Positions 26,904-35,873 of a DNA stretch of 64,000 nt are shown in pieces (within the stretch, counting starts at the first letter, position 1; every line of letters starts with the position of its first letter). The stretch comes from a virus. Location: IMG/VR virus record IMGVR_UViG_3300008110_000023, positions 21,027 to 85,026 of that record; one strand, 5' to 3'. Made by a program: the position numbers and the translations under genes. Below the pieces are notes generated by a model. That model saw only the letters and a program-made list of their open reading frames with translations. It was not told the origin of the DNA and did not search any database.

Positions 26904-27859
26904 TGTATCAATTTATTAATAGTGTTTATTACTACTTCTCTTCCTTGATTTTTATACAAATCACTTGGATCTTTATCTTTAAAACAAATAGGATGATAGA
27001 TATAAGGTAGTTGATATTGTTCACTTGCTACTTTAGCTAAATTTAAACCTGGATTATCATTGTCATAGTATATATAGATCTTTTCAAATCTTATCTTTAA
27101 CTCTTTAATAATCTTATCTGGTATTAATGTAGATTCTGAGGCAGGAGCAACAGCTAGATAACCTAACTCTTTAAGAGTCATTACATCTTTTAAACTTGAT
27201 GTTATAAATAATAATTCACCATCAAAAGGCAATTGTTTATATCCTTGTACTACATCTGCTTTGATATTACCAATCCATTTCCACTCTGTGTTATATGGTT
27301 GATATATCTTATACAAATAGTTACCATAAGAATAAGCATAAACATATTCATCTTTAACATGAAATCTATTTCCTTCTACCCAATAGTATTCTAATGACTT
27401 AACATTATATAAGTCTAATGTGGCTTTTGTAATACCAAACTTATTCCAGAATGCTATGTCTTTAGTAGTATGTTCTTTAGATTTAACTTTGATGTCTACA
27501 TTCTTCTTTCTTATTCTTTTGATTACATTATCAGGATCTAATAACTTACCTTTCTTGTCTGTACTAAAGTCAAGATTAAAGTCAGAAGCTACTTTATTTA
27601 AACATTCTCCAAAGTTGTATGAATACTTTTTCATTACATACTGAAAACAACCATAGAATTCTCCTGTAGCAAAATCTTTATAATAAACACCTCTGTCTAG
27701 TTCTGTAACTCTACAAGTTGGTTTTTCATCATTTCTTAATTCACTACAAAAAGCTTCATCTAAGTTCTTTAAACTTGGAATATAATATCTAAATATGTCT
27801 TCTTCTGACACTCTTAATAGAATGTCTTCTATTGTTATTACCCGTCTTACCTCAATCAT
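26894..27859 (-). CDS. DNA primase (Toprim domain)
   Basis: 321 aa. The first half (SELRNDEKPTCRV, then YYKDFATGEFYG) resembles the N-terminal part of phage DnaG-like primases without a clear CHC2 zinc finger. The second half is a Toprim domain: FITSSLKDVMTLKELG, then YIYYDNDNPG with the DxD metal pair. The usual Glu of the first Toprim motif is absent (TSSLKDV in its place). It would make primers for the DnaB-like helicase and family A polymerase. Confidence 0.85.
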   Translation of the reverse strand: MIEVRRVITIEDILLRVSEEDIFRYYIPSLKNLDEAFCSELRNDEKPTCRVTELDRGVYYKDFATGEFYGCFQYVMKKYSYNFGECLNKVASDFNLDFSTDKKGKLLDPDNVIKRIRKKNVDIKVKSKEHTTKDIAFWNKFGITKATLDLYNVKSLEYYWVEGNRFHVKDEYVYAYSYGNYLYKIYQPYNTEWKWIGNIKADVVQGYKQLPFDGELLFITSSLKDVMTLKELGYLAVAPASESTLIPDKIIKELKIRFEKIYIYYDNDNPGLNLAKVASEQYQLPYIYHPICFKDKDPSDLYKNQGREVVINTINKLIQCM

Positions 27860-27890
27860 ACTACACTTTATTAAGAGTTAAAGCTAAAAA

Positions 27891-27919
27891 AAGTGGATAA
27901 AGATTAACTCTATCCACTT
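27891..27919 (-). terminator. Terminator of the polymerase-to-SSB operon
   Basis: AAGTGGATA pairs with TATCCACTT around an 11-base loop; on the minus strand it is followed by TTTTTTTA. It lies between the SSB-like gene and the primase gene. Confidence 0.85.
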
Positions 27920-27945
27920 ATTAGCTTGGCCTATACTACTAAATA

Positions 27946-28725
27946 CTAACCAAAGATAGCAGTTATAGGATCAACACCACCAATAGCATCTTTCTCAGGT
28001 GCTACAATAGTTCCAGTATATTCAGCTAAATCCAAATCAGAATTAAACTCAGATTTAAATTGACCATACTCATCATTTAATGCTTTGATAAATGCATTAT
28101 TAGATTTCTGATAAGTTCTCTCAATATGTCTAGTATAAACATCTTGATATTTACCATCTTTAACACCTAATAAAACTCTTACTCCATTGTGTGGAATAGC
28201 TTTTAAGATGTTTTTAAGCTCAGAGAAATCTCCTTTAAAGAACTTAGCAGTATCAGGCAATATAGTAGAATACTTTTTAGCAGCAGTATTATACTCTGCA
28301 TTTACCCAGTTACGGATAAAAGTATCAACTATACCTTCCTCACCATCATAAGCTTTTCTAGTACCTTCATTAACATAATACTCATTAGCATCTAATGCTT
28401 CTGCATCAACAGCCCAAGCAGTTTTACCATATTTGTTAATATACTGAGTTTTACCAGATTTAGAAACTCTTTGTTTATCTTTTAACCAATAAACAATTTT
28501 AGTGTTAATATTCTTCTCTGGGTTTCTTAAATGGAATTCAATCCTTGCAGATGTAGTTCCATCTTGTTCAGTTACATAAATAGGTTCTTGTTGCATTCTT
28601 ATACCTAATCCTGCAGCTTCTTCCATAGTTGGATTAACTGCTACTACTAGCATATTAGTAATACCTGAATACAATTTTTTAACTGCAATTACTTCTTTCT
28701 CACTTGTGTTAAATTCAATAGCCAT
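27946..28725 (-). CDS. Putative single-stranded DNA-binding protein
   Basis: 259 aa, beginning MAIEFNTSEKEVIAVKK. The N-terminal 110 residues alternate beta strands as in an OB fold and include basic and aromatic residues (KIVYWLKDKQR, INKYGKTAW). The C-terminus ends DPITAIFG. Position directly after the Sak4-like recombinase gene and as last gene of the replication operon fits an SSB, since Sak4-type proteins are often paired with SSBs. The call rests on context and fold impression rather than a clear motif. Confidence 0.5.
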   Translation of the reverse strand: MAIEFNTSEKEVIAVKKLYSGITNMLVVAVNPTMEEAAGLGIRMQQEPIYVTEQDGTTSARIEFHLRNPEKNINTKIVYWLKDKQRVSKSGKTQYINKYGKTAWAVDAEALDANEYYVNEGTRKAYDGEEGIVDTFIRNWVNAEYNTAAKKYSTILPDTAKFFKGDFSELKNILKAIPHNGVRVLLGVKDGKYQDVYTRHIERTYQKSNNAFIKALNDEYGQFKSEFNSDLDLAEYTGTIVAPEKDAIGGVDPITAIFG

Positions 28726-28767
28726 AATTTGTTTTTTTTTAAGTTGTTTTTAATGTTGTTTTATTAA

Positions 28768-29460
28768 TTAATCAATATAAATTTTTTCCCATGCAAACTC
28801 AAATGTTTGACCTTTTAAGTGCTCACATCTAGAGCCACATGTAATCTCTTCTTTAGACTCAAAAGTAATTTTCATACCTTCTGCTTCTCTATAAAGATAG
28901 CCAATTGCATCTGCATTTTGACAGATAATATTTTTAATTTTACCTGTAAAATCTAAATCCTTAGCACTTACTTCTTTACCTTTTAGTTCAGTAAATTTAT
29001 CTTTAAGATGTGCTACAAGAATAATGTTATCAGCAAGAGTATAGATTTTATCAATCCAATCTTTCATTGCCAATCTTAAATGCAGATAACCAGCACCATT
29101 AGGTAATTCTAGTACAGAGTTACCTTGAAAGTTTTTACCAATTGCACTTGCTTTATACTTAACAGTTGCTTCTGCTTCTGCCCATTCCTCTAATTTAGTA
29201 GCAGTATCTATTGCTACATATTTATAAGGTCTTTTAGCAGCATGAATAGCTTTACCAATTTCTGTTAACTCAGCAAGATTATTAGCTTTAACTTTTAATG
29301 CATCTAAATACTTACTACCATCTTCTAAATCAATAATTAAACAATTATCTAATTTAGATAATAATGTAGTCTTCCCAGTTTTGGGAAGAGAATACATTAT
29401 AAACACTTTAGGACTTAGTCTCTCTGCAGCCACTTTAGCAGTAGGTAGTGTAATTGCCAT
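28768..29460 (-). CDS. Sak4-like RecA-family ATPase (recombinase)
   Basis: 230 aa, a minimal RecA-core ATPase. Walker A SLPKTGKTT is at residues 24-32, followed by the CLIIDLEDG segment, Walker B-like YVAIDTATKLEEW near 97-109, and NIILVAHLKDKF near 146-157. This matches Sak4-type phage single-strand annealing/recombination ATPases. It would help recombination-dependent replication with the SSB-like protein encoded 42 bases downstream. Confidence 0.85.
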   Translation of the reverse strand: MAITLPTAKVAAERLSPKVFIMYSLPKTGKTTLLSKLDNCLIIDLEDGSKYLDALKVKANNLAELTEIGKAIHAAKRPYKYVAIDTATKLEEWAEAEATVKYKASAIGKNFQGNSVLELPNGAGYLHLRLAMKDWIDKIYTLADNIILVAHLKDKFTELKGKEVSAKDLDFTGKIKNIICQNADAIGYLYREAEGMKITFESKEEITCGSRCEHLKGQTFEFAWEKIYID

Positions 29461-29462
29461 AA

Positions 29463-29732
29463 TTAAGCTAATGTTTGAATGTACTTTTTAGAAATCTCTT
29501 TTATTGCTCCTAGTTCTTCTTGACTAAATAAACTTAGTTCAGTAGAACCAATAATATAAGGTTGTTTACTTCCATGATTCTGAGACCATTTAGGTAATGT
29601 AAACTTACTATTAGCAATATTAGCCAATGCAGTTAATGCAGCAATTGCTTCTGCTCTTTCTTCTACAGAATAAATTCTAGTAACCTCTTCCGTCTGTCCA
29701 ATTTGTTCCTGGTTGTTCTCTTCTTTCTTCAT
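29463..29732 (-). CDS. Small hypothetical protein in recombination operon
   Basis: 89 aa with a charged N-terminus (MKKEENNQEQIGQTEEV) and an Ala-rich helix near residues 28-40. No family recognised. It overlaps the MazZ-like gene by 56 bases and ends two bases before the Sak4-like gene. Confidence 0.6.
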   Translation of the reverse strand: MKKEENNQEQIGQTEEVTRIYSVEERAEAIAALTALANIANSKFTLPKWSQNHGSKQPYIIGSTELSLFSQEELGAIKEISKKYIQTLA

Positions 29733-30165
29733 CTTTTTGTTTGTTTAATTGTTGTTTAAAATAAAAATCTGATTGTATTCCTTCCTTTTGTTCATTTAAC
29801 ATGCATAATTGAGCGCCAAATATGATAGCTGATAAATGGTCTTCTGATCTATCTCCTTCCATAAATGCAGCTAGATGTCTATCTAAAGACTCTAATGCTA
29901 CTTCTGTTGGAATTCCTTTTAAGAAGTTACCATCACCGTATTTTGCACTGCCTAAGTTAGTATGATAACCATATCTCTGTCTAGTGTATCCTTTTAAGTT
30001 ATGGATAAATGGTTTATTACTATTACTATCTCTCTTAGCACCAGTTTCAAATACACGTGATATACTTTCATCACTACATAATTGTTCTAATTTATCTGCA
30101 TAAGTTACATTTGTATTAGAAGGATTAATTATAATCACATTGTCTAATTCTTTTCTCTTTACCAT
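29677..30165 (-). CDS. MazZ-like dATP/dGTP diphosphohydrolase (DUF5664)
   Basis: 162 aa. The segment KYGDGNFLKGIP, then ALESLDRHLAAFMEGDRSED and HLSAIIFGAQLCML matches the DUF5664 helical core with its acidic and His metal ligands. In phages that use 2-aminoadenine this family removes dATP and dGTP; related proteins occur elsewhere as all-alpha NTP pyrophosphatases that trim nucleotide pools. No purZ is in the window, so the modified-base link is only a possibility. It lies between DnaB-like helicase and recombination genes. Confidence 0.7.
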   Translation of the reverse strand: MVKRKELDNVIIINPSNTNVTYADKLEQLCSDESISRVFETGAKRDSNSNKPFIHNLKGYTRQRYGYHTNLGSAKYGDGNFLKGIPTEVALESLDRHLAAFMEGDRSEDHLSAIIFGAQLCMLNEQKEGIQSDFYFKQQLNKQKDEERREQPGTNWTDGRGY

Positions 30166-30166
30166 A

Positions 30167-31243
30167 CTATTTACCTAATTTAATTAAACCATCATAATGT
30201 AAGTCTGTCATTTGATCTGCTCTTGGTAATTCTTTAAATACACCTGATTCACCTAAATAACCTAAGCCTACTCTTGTACCTATACCACCATCTCTGCCTT
30301 TAAGTATTTCTAATGATCTAAACCTATCTTTCAATTTCTCTACATTATAACCTGCAAAGTTTTGAATATCAAAAGTCATAGGACTAAATAAACTTAATAC
30401 ATAATTGGCATCTCTAGTAGTATACTTAGAATCACCAAAATCAGATAACATAGGAGTTAATCTGTTAGTTTTAGCTCTCATAGGATCATTGATATCATAG
30501 TTTAACTGCTGAACAACTACTGGTATAATGTTAAAGTTATTTCTTAGTAGTACAAGATATTGAGACATCTTATCTATTAATTGCTTTGTATTATATCCAC
30601 GTTCTTCTGGTAATAAACTAATATGGTCAATGATTACTATATGATACCTATTTTTATCAAAAGGCTCATACCTATCAAATACATCAAACTTTACAGTATG
30701 TCCATTCTCATCTAATTTCTCTACTTGTTTTCTATATACTTTACCAAACTTCTCAGCTTTACGGTATAAGTATTTATTAATACCTGTAGGATTTTCTGGC
30801 ATATCAAAGACTGTAAGACTGCTTTCTAATTTCTCAAAGTAATCTCTACATTCCATTACTTTGTCATAGATTTCTTGACTTACTCTATGTTCACCTCTTG
30901 ATAAAATATAATTAACATCAGCTACTATTTTATATTTATTAAATAGTTGTCTACTAACACCCTTAGTTATCTTAGTTATCTTATCAATCTCAAATGAGAA
31001 ATAATCTATATCTAAAGTAAACTCACAATCAGGTGTGTTATTTATATACTCAAAAGGTTCATACATAAACATTTGATCTACTAAAGTTGTTTTACCACAA
31101 CCAGTAGATGCGCCTACAAGATAATAAGTTTTTTGTTGTACGTTAGGTAAAAATTGGGAGAGCTTTGTTAGTCCATGAGGCAATCCTTTGTTTAATCCCT
31201 CTTGACCTCTTTTGATTTCTTCTAATACATTGTCAAATATCAT
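30167..31243 (-). CDS. DnaB-like replicative helicase
   Basis: 358 aa RecA-fold helicase. Walker A GASTGCGKT at residues 44-52, Walker B IVIIDHISLL, then the VVVQQLNYD motif H3 and a basic Arg-containing end (DRFRSLEILKGRDGG) typical of DnaB family motif H4. It lacks the usual N-terminal DnaB collar domain, so it is a short form. It starts 10 bases before the end of the loader-like gene, consistent with a helicase and loader pair. Confidence 0.85.
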   Translation of the reverse strand: MIFDNVLEEIKRGQEGLNKGLPHGLTKLSQFLPNVQQKTYYLVGASTGCGKTTLVDQMFMYEPFEYINNTPDCEFTLDIDYFSFEIDKITKITKGVSRQLFNKYKIVADVNYILSRGEHRVSQEIYDKVMECRDYFEKLESSLTVFDMPENPTGINKYLYRKAEKFGKVYRKQVEKLDENGHTVKFDVFDRYEPFDKNRYHIVIIDHISLLPEERGYNTKQLIDKMSQYLVLLRNNFNIIPVVVQQLNYDINDPMRAKTNRLTPMLSDFGDSKYTTRDANYVLSLFSPMTFDIQNFAGYNVEKLKDRFRSLEILKGRDGGIGTRVGLGYLGESGVFKELPRADQMTDLHYDGLIKLGK

Positions 31244-31790
31244 TGCTAAAACCTTCCATCTCTACGTCTCTTACTCCTATGTATTTCTCCCAAGTTGCTT
31301 GGTTTAAAAATACTTCCACACCCTGAAGGTATTGCATTTTTGATCTATACTCTGTTAAATAACTATTCAAACCTTCTATAATTTGTTTATGTTTACCAGG
31401 TTTTTTAATTATTCTTAGATACTTTTCTTTTACTTTTTCTGCTGATTGAGAATTAGGATCCTTAGCTCTTAATATTCTATATCCACCTGCTCCATTAGGA
31501 ACTTTCATTGGATATGTACTCCAGAATTCATAAAATAGTTTATGTTCTGGTGTTTCTTTGAATAAATTATTAGCTGGTTCTCTTAATACAAAATCAAGTA
31601 AAGAACCATTAGTAATCTTAATAAGCCCAAGACCTTCTAATTTAATTAGATCATTCTTATTAATATTAAGTGCTGTTACTAATGTGTGATCAAGTATATT
31701 ACTGTTGTGATACTTTAAATATAAAAGAAGATATTGAGTAGGATTTATTTTCAAACCCAATATCTCTTCTAAATTTATTTTAATTTCCAT
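31233..31790 (-). CDS. Replication initiation / helicase-loader-like protein
   Basis: 185 aa. Residues 1-60 form a helix-turn-helix-like domain (NPTQYLLLYLKYHNSN, then LVTALNINKNDLIKLEGLGL). The C-terminal part (FYEFWSTYPMKVPNG, PGKHKQIIEGLNSYL, FLNQATWEKY) is a segment I recall from phage replication proteins placed next to DnaB genes. It likely helps load the helicase. Overlap with the helicase gene supports this. Confidence 0.65.
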   Translation of the reverse strand: MEIKINLEEILGLKINPTQYLLLYLKYHNSNILDHTLVTALNINKNDLIKLEGLGLIKITNGSLLDFVLREPANNLFKETPEHKLFYEFWSTYPMKVPNGAGGYRILRAKDPNSQSAEKVKEKYLRIIKKPGKHKQIIEGLNSYLTEYRSKMQYLQGVEVFLNQATWEKYIGVRDVEMEGFSNDI

Positions 31791-31801
31791 ATGTTTTATT
31801 A

Positions 31802-31984
31802 TTAGGTAAACAAGTTATTACTATCTTCAAACTCTTCATCTTCTATAACTATCAGATTTCCATGTCCATCACATTCAGGGCACTTAATGTAATCTGCTTT
31901 GTTTTCATCCTCACCTTCAAAAATATAACCACTACCTAAACAAGTAAAACATTCTACTTCCTTAAAACTAAAATTCTTTTTCAT
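31802..31984 (-). CDS. Small DnaJ-type zinc-finger protein
   Basis: 60 aa with CFTCLGSGYIFEGED near residues 13-27 and CPECDGHGNL near 37-46, i.e. two CxxCxGxG repeats as in the Cys-rich domain of DnaJ. There is no J domain. Probably a small zinc-binding adaptor; the role is unknown. Confidence 0.75.
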   Translation of the reverse strand: MKKNFSFKEVECFTCLGSGYIFEGEDENKADYIKCPECDGHGNLIVIEDEEFEDSNNLFT

Positions 31985-32193
31985 AAAATATGTTTGTAAA
32001 TCAATCTATAATCTTCTTCATCCATAGATAATTCTCTAGTATACTGTATGATATCTTTTAATTCTAATTCCCACTCATATTCTGAGTTTAAAATATCCAA
32101 TAACATACTAGGATCTGTAAATATTACAGAATCATATGCTATTCTAGTTAAATTGATAGCCAATTCTATCTCTTGTTTTGAAGGCTTGTTCAT
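31981..32193 (-). CDS. Small hypothetical protein
   Basis: 70 aa, acidic and helical, starting MNKPSKQEIELAINL. No recognised domain. It overlaps the zinc-finger gene by four bases and follows the SF2 helicase gene closely. Confidence 0.6.
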   Translation of the reverse strand: MNKPSKQEIELAINLTRIAYDSVIFTDPSMLLDILNSEYEWELELKDIIQYTRELSMDEEDYRLIYKHIL

Positions 32194-32197
32194 AAGT

Positions 32198-33448
32198 TTA
32201 GGATTTTTTAATTAATGATATACAATCTTGTACACTATAACAATGTTTAACAGTACTTAAATCCATACCAGACATCATGTCTAAATACCATTTCTCTTCT
32301 TGTGTACCTTGAGTACAAAAGATAATGATATTACCTACAAAATTTTCCCTAAACCTTAATCTTCCTGTTCTTTGTACAATATCTTTTTCTTTAGAATAAT
32401 AAGACATTAATACAACACAATCAAGATCAGGTAAATTAGCACCTTGTTTTAACTTTTTAAAAGAACCTACAGTATTTATCTTACCAGTTGTAAAGTTATT
32501 CTTGATAACTTCATTGTCTACGTCTGTTTGTGCACTGCCAGTATCATCTTTACTAGCTACTACATTAGAAGTAACTTGATGTAATGCATTTAGACTGTTT
32601 CCAAAGATAATATTACGTAAATTTAATGCTTCTAATTCTCTTATCAAAGTTTTTGTACTATTTATTTTACTAGGTAATTCATAGAGTAATTTAGCTCTAC
32701 TGGCACTAGCTGCTCTGATTTTAATCTCTCTTAATTTGAGATCTCTTACAAACATTGCTTGCTGAAATAACTTACTTTTATAAGCATATGCAGCTGCTTC
32801 TGTTTGCATAAATGGTTTAAGTTTACTACCTGCTTTAATAGTAGCATTTGAACTATCTAGTTTATTATGTATAACATAGATATTAACTGGTGGTAATACT
32901 CCTTCTGTTCTTGCTTGTTCAGCTGTATAAGTAAAACATACAGGAAAATGTTGATTTAATAAATCTCCTTTAAGTACACTACCGTCTTCATTTACTTTAG
33001 CTTTTATGTCTACTGTAGCACTTAATCCTACTATGTAGTCATAAGTATTGTTTTCATAGAAAGTACTGTATTTAAGACTTAAGGAATCATGTACTTCATC
33101 AGCACCTACTATTTTCCAATTCTTGTTTTGCCATTTATAAGCTGATTGATAACAAGCAAATTCAAAGTTAAAATCTGATAAAACATCTAACTTAAATAAC
33201 TGTTTAAACTTAGCAGCATCATCCCTAATAGTTTGTTCTCTGTCTGTTACTTCAGCTAAGAACAATACACTATCTTTTTTCTTAATCCATTTCTTCTCTT
33301 TTGCTTTGTACAAACACTTAAAGAATGTCATTGTTTTACCAGTACCAGTTGCTAATTCTAATGTACCTCTACCACCAGAATTAATCCAGGCAGTAGAAGC
33401 ATCATCTTGCATTTTATTGAGCTTTACTGCTCTGGTTAAATCTGTCAT
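32198..33448 (-). CDS. SF2 DNA/RNA helicase (DEVH box)
   Basis: 416 aa. Walker A ATGTGKT at residues 33-39, Walker B/DEAH-type box ADEVHDS near 116, motif III LSATVD near 141, and a second RecA domain with GSFKKLKQGANLPDLD and the motif VI-like QRTGRLRF near 375. This resembles UvsW/restriction-enzyme-type SF2 helicases of phages, which reverse forks and resolve recombination intermediates. Located in the polymerase operon. Confidence 0.9.
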   Translation of the reverse strand: MTDLTRAVKLNKMQDDASTAWINSGGRGTLELATGTGKTMTFFKCLYKAKEKKWIKKKDSVLFLAEVTDREQTIRDDAAKFKQLFKLDVLSDFNFEFACYQSAYKWQNKNWKIVGADEVHDSLSLKYSTFYENNTYDYIVGLSATVDIKAKVNEDGSVLKGDLLNQHFPVCFTYTAEQARTEGVLPPVNIYVIHNKLDSSNATIKAGSKLKPFMQTEAAAYAYKSKLFQQAMFVRDLKLREIKIRAASASRAKLLYELPSKINSTKTLIRELEALNLRNIIFGNSLNALHQVTSNVVASKDDTGSAQTDVDNEVIKNNFTTGKINTVGSFKKLKQGANLPDLDCVVLMSYYSKEKDIVQRTGRLRFRENFVGNIIIFCTQGTQEEKWYLDMMSGMDLSTVKHCYSVQDCISLIKKS

Positions 33449-33450
33449 AA

Positions 33451-33615
33451 TTACTTAATAGAATCAATGATTACTGTATCTTTAACTATACTATCTACTA
33501 CTGTAGAATCATTAGATACTGCTTTTTCTTCATGTGATACATTACCACAACTAGACAATACTGCTAGTGTAAATAAAATTGATGCTCCTAAGAATACTGT
33601 TACTTTTGTTTTCAT
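33451..33615 (-). CDS. Small predicted lipoprotein
   Basis: 54 aa, read directly from the minus strand. MKTKVTVFLGASILFTLAVL is a signal peptide followed by a lipobox SSC at Cys23, then GNVSHEEKAVSNDS and a short acidic mature part of about 30 residues. A lipid-anchored protein at the cell surface would suit superinfection exclusion, which is inferred. It is wedged between the polymerase and SF2 helicase genes in the same operon. Confidence 0.75.
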   Translation of the reverse strand: MKTKVTVFLGASILFTLAVLSSCGNVSHEEKAVSNDSTVVDSIVKDTVIIDSIK

Positions 33616-33638
33616 TTGTTTTTGTTTTTAGTTATTAA

Positions 33639-35612
33639 TTATTTGGACCAATTGTTGGCTATTACGGGCTCTGCAATCATAGGAACAGTACTACAAAATA
33701 GTTTACCTGCTTCTACCATTAGTTCAGAACATTTCTTAGCAACTTCTTCAGCAACAGATTCCTCTGCCACTATATTTACCTCATCATGCACACAATTAAC
33801 TAGTTGTGCATCTACTTTACTATCAATAAAATACTGTCTAATAAGACATAAAGCTTTCTTAGTCATTAATGCTGCAGTACCTTGAATAGGGTAATTCTGT
33901 GCATTTCTACTAATACTACCTTTAGCTTTATAATAGACTCTTCTTTCCTCTGCAGAAGCACTTTCATAATCAAAGTCTTTCATAATATCATAATCATTAA
34001 TAAAAGTCTTAGATCTTAATACAGGATCTATTAGTATATAACCTGTGTTTAAGCTCTCTTTAATCTTTTGTTGAAAGTATTGTTCTTTCTTAGGAAATCT
34101 TTCTTTAATAGCATCTATAAATGCTTGTGCTTCTTCTTGTGATACACCTAAATCATCTTTAACTGTGAATGCTGTTTTACCATAATCTAAGCCTAGATTT
34201 ATCATTTTACCTACATCTCTATAAGTCATTTTAAATCTGTCAGAATATGGATTATTCTTCTTAGTTACTACTATCTCTTTACCTTCTATTTTAGAAAAGA
34301 TTGCAGACGCAATTAAACTATGAGAATCACCATCACCATTAAGTACAAAGTCCATTAACTTAGGATCTTGACAATAATGTGCTGTTAATCTTGGCTCTTG
34401 TTGAGAATAATCTAGTGTAATATACTTATAACCTTTTGGCGCTACAAAATACTTACGTAGATCTTGTGGTATATTCTGAGTATTAGGATAACCTTGTTTG
34501 GTATCACCACTACTAACTCTACCTGTGTCTCTTATTTGCCAGAAACTAGTTCTTACTTTACCATCTGCTTGTTGATATTGGTCTATAAAACCTTTACCAT
34601 AAGTAGATATAGCCTTAGCTAGTTCTCTATGTTCAATTAATAATGTAACTAATTTAGGTTTGTTCTTTACTTTCAATAGATAATTAGAATTAGTAGTTTC
34701 TTTACCTTCTTTATCTACTACAACTAGATTTAATACTTCTTTGAATATCTTTTTAACTTGTGTGTCACTAGTCCATAGTACATTGGTAAGTCTTTCTGGT
34801 TCCTTATCTGGCTCAAATAAATCATAATTGAAGCTCACTAATTTAGTTTTCCCTTTACTTTGGATAGTAGAACAATTATACTTATAACTCTTATCCAAAT
34901 TAAGTAACTCATTATCAAGACTCTTTTCTAGTTCATTAAGTTTATCTTCATTCTCAAAAGTATTCTTAACCCAACCTTTTGCATCTACTAGCATACCATT
35001 ATACTCTATATCAGCTAATGGTTTTATTGCCTCAAACTCAAATACAATATATTCTACTAAACCTTTTGCTATAGCATCTTTGTATTGCAATTCTGCTATT
35101 TGATGAAGGTATGCAACATCTAATGCTGCGTATTCTATTTGATCATCTGTAAATGGTTGTGAATCTAGTTTAAAGAATTCTCCTCTTGTTGTTTTGTTTA
35201 AATCTACATTAAGATATCTTTTAGCAATATCAAGTAAACCATAACCATGATGTTCATAACCTCTATATAGACAACATTCTGCTATCATAGTATCCCAGAC
35301 CTTTTCTATATTAATACCTGCATGTTTAAAGAATTTATAATCAAATTTAAAGTTCTGAAATAAACATACTTTAGATTCTAATAAGTTCTTAAACAACTTA
35401 ATATTAATACATCTGACATCTATTACATATTGTCTGTCTTTATCTCCTATTTGGATACATATAATAGGTTTATCATGAGGATCTCTACCTTTAGTTTCTG
35501 TATCTACTGCTATAGATTTGTGTGCTTTAAAATATTCTAAGCATTCTTCTACTGTACTGTATTGAAATAGCGTACTATCAATCAGTCTCTTCTCCCCAAT
35601 AAAATAAATCAT
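33639..35612 (-). CDS. polA: DNA polymerase I family A with 3'-5' exonuclease domain
   Basis: 657 aa, the phage replicase. Exonuclease domain: VDTETKG (Asp37, Glu39), then NFKFD and the YAALDVAYLH exo III motif near 161-170. Polymerase motif A DYSQQEPRL starts at Asp401; motif B R465-x3-K469-x7-Y477-G478; motif C HDE at 609-611. There is no N-terminal flap nuclease domain, which is encoded separately. The residue equivalent to E. coli Phe762 is Leu473. It is the first large gene after promoter 35749-35718. Confidence 0.96.
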   Translation of the reverse strand: MIYFIGEKRLIDSTLFQYSTVEECLEYFKAHKSIAVDTETKGRDPHDKPIICIQIGDKDRQYVIDVRCINIKLFKNLLESKVCLFQNFKFDYKFFKHAGINIEKVWDTMIAECCLYRGYEHHGYGLLDIAKRYLNVDLNKTTRGEFFKLDSQPFTDDQIEYAALDVAYLHQIAELQYKDAIAKGLVEYIVFEFEAIKPLADIEYNGMLVDAKGWVKNTFENEDKLNELEKSLDNELLNLDKSYKYNCSTIQSKGKTKLVSFNYDLFEPDKEPERLTNVLWTSDTQVKKIFKEVLNLVVVDKEGKETTNSNYLLKVKNKPKLVTLLIEHRELAKAISTYGKGFIDQYQQADGKVRTSFWQIRDTGRVSSGDTKQGYPNTQNIPQDLRKYFVAPKGYKYITLDYSQQEPRLTAHYCQDPKLMDFVLNGDGDSHSLIASAIFSKIEGKEIVVTKKNNPYSDRFKMTYRDVGKMINLGLDYGKTAFTVKDDLGVSQEEAQAFIDAIKERFPKKEQYFQQKIKESLNTGYILIDPVLRSKTFINDYDIMKDFDYESASAEERRVYYKAKGSISRNAQNYPIQGTAALMTKKALCLIRQYFIDSKVDAQLVNCVHDEVNIVAEESVAEEVAKKCSELMVEAGKLFCSTVPMIAEPVIANNWSK

Positions 35613-35717
35613 CTGTGTCTATTGTTAAGTCTGGAGTCTTTATAAACTCTTGGAATTCTCTGCTAGATTGTATTAGTTTGTCTAAATACACATCTAATTC
35701 TGTGGCTACATTAATCA

Positions 35718-35749
35718 CAAATATACAAATTTAAAGTTAATAAATCAAT
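35718..35749 (-). promoter_or_regulatory. Promoter of the DNA polymerase operon
   Basis: Minus strand ATTG (35749-35746), 20 bases, TATATTTG (35725-35718). Same layout as the promoters at 22928-22959 and 45051-45082. Leaves a leader of about 100 bases before the polymerase ATG at 35612. Confidence 0.75.
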
Positions 35750-35760
35750 GATAAAAATAA

Positions 35761-35786
35761 AGAGAGGGCTTCCCAGTTCCCTCTCT
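35761..35786 (-). terminator. Terminator upstream of polymerase operon
   Basis: AGAGAGGG pairs with CCCTCTCT around a 10-base loop; on the minus strand it is followed by TTTATTTTTAT. It ends transcription of the gene at 35874-36101, twelve bases before the polymerase promoter begins. Confidence 0.8.
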
Positions 35787-35873
35787 TATAACCTTGCCTT
35801 GTCTTATTTTTTGTTGAATATCAGTAAATTAAACTAAGTTTTTTACTACTTTGTTATTAAATTTGGTTAATAA

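Noticed and set aside
35600-35730. 44-codon open frame just upstream of and overlapping the DNA polymerase start (VATELDVYLDKLIQSS...)
   Set aside because: Its only upstream start is a GTG that lies inside the -7 box of the polymerase promoter, before the likely transcription start, so it cannot be translated from there.
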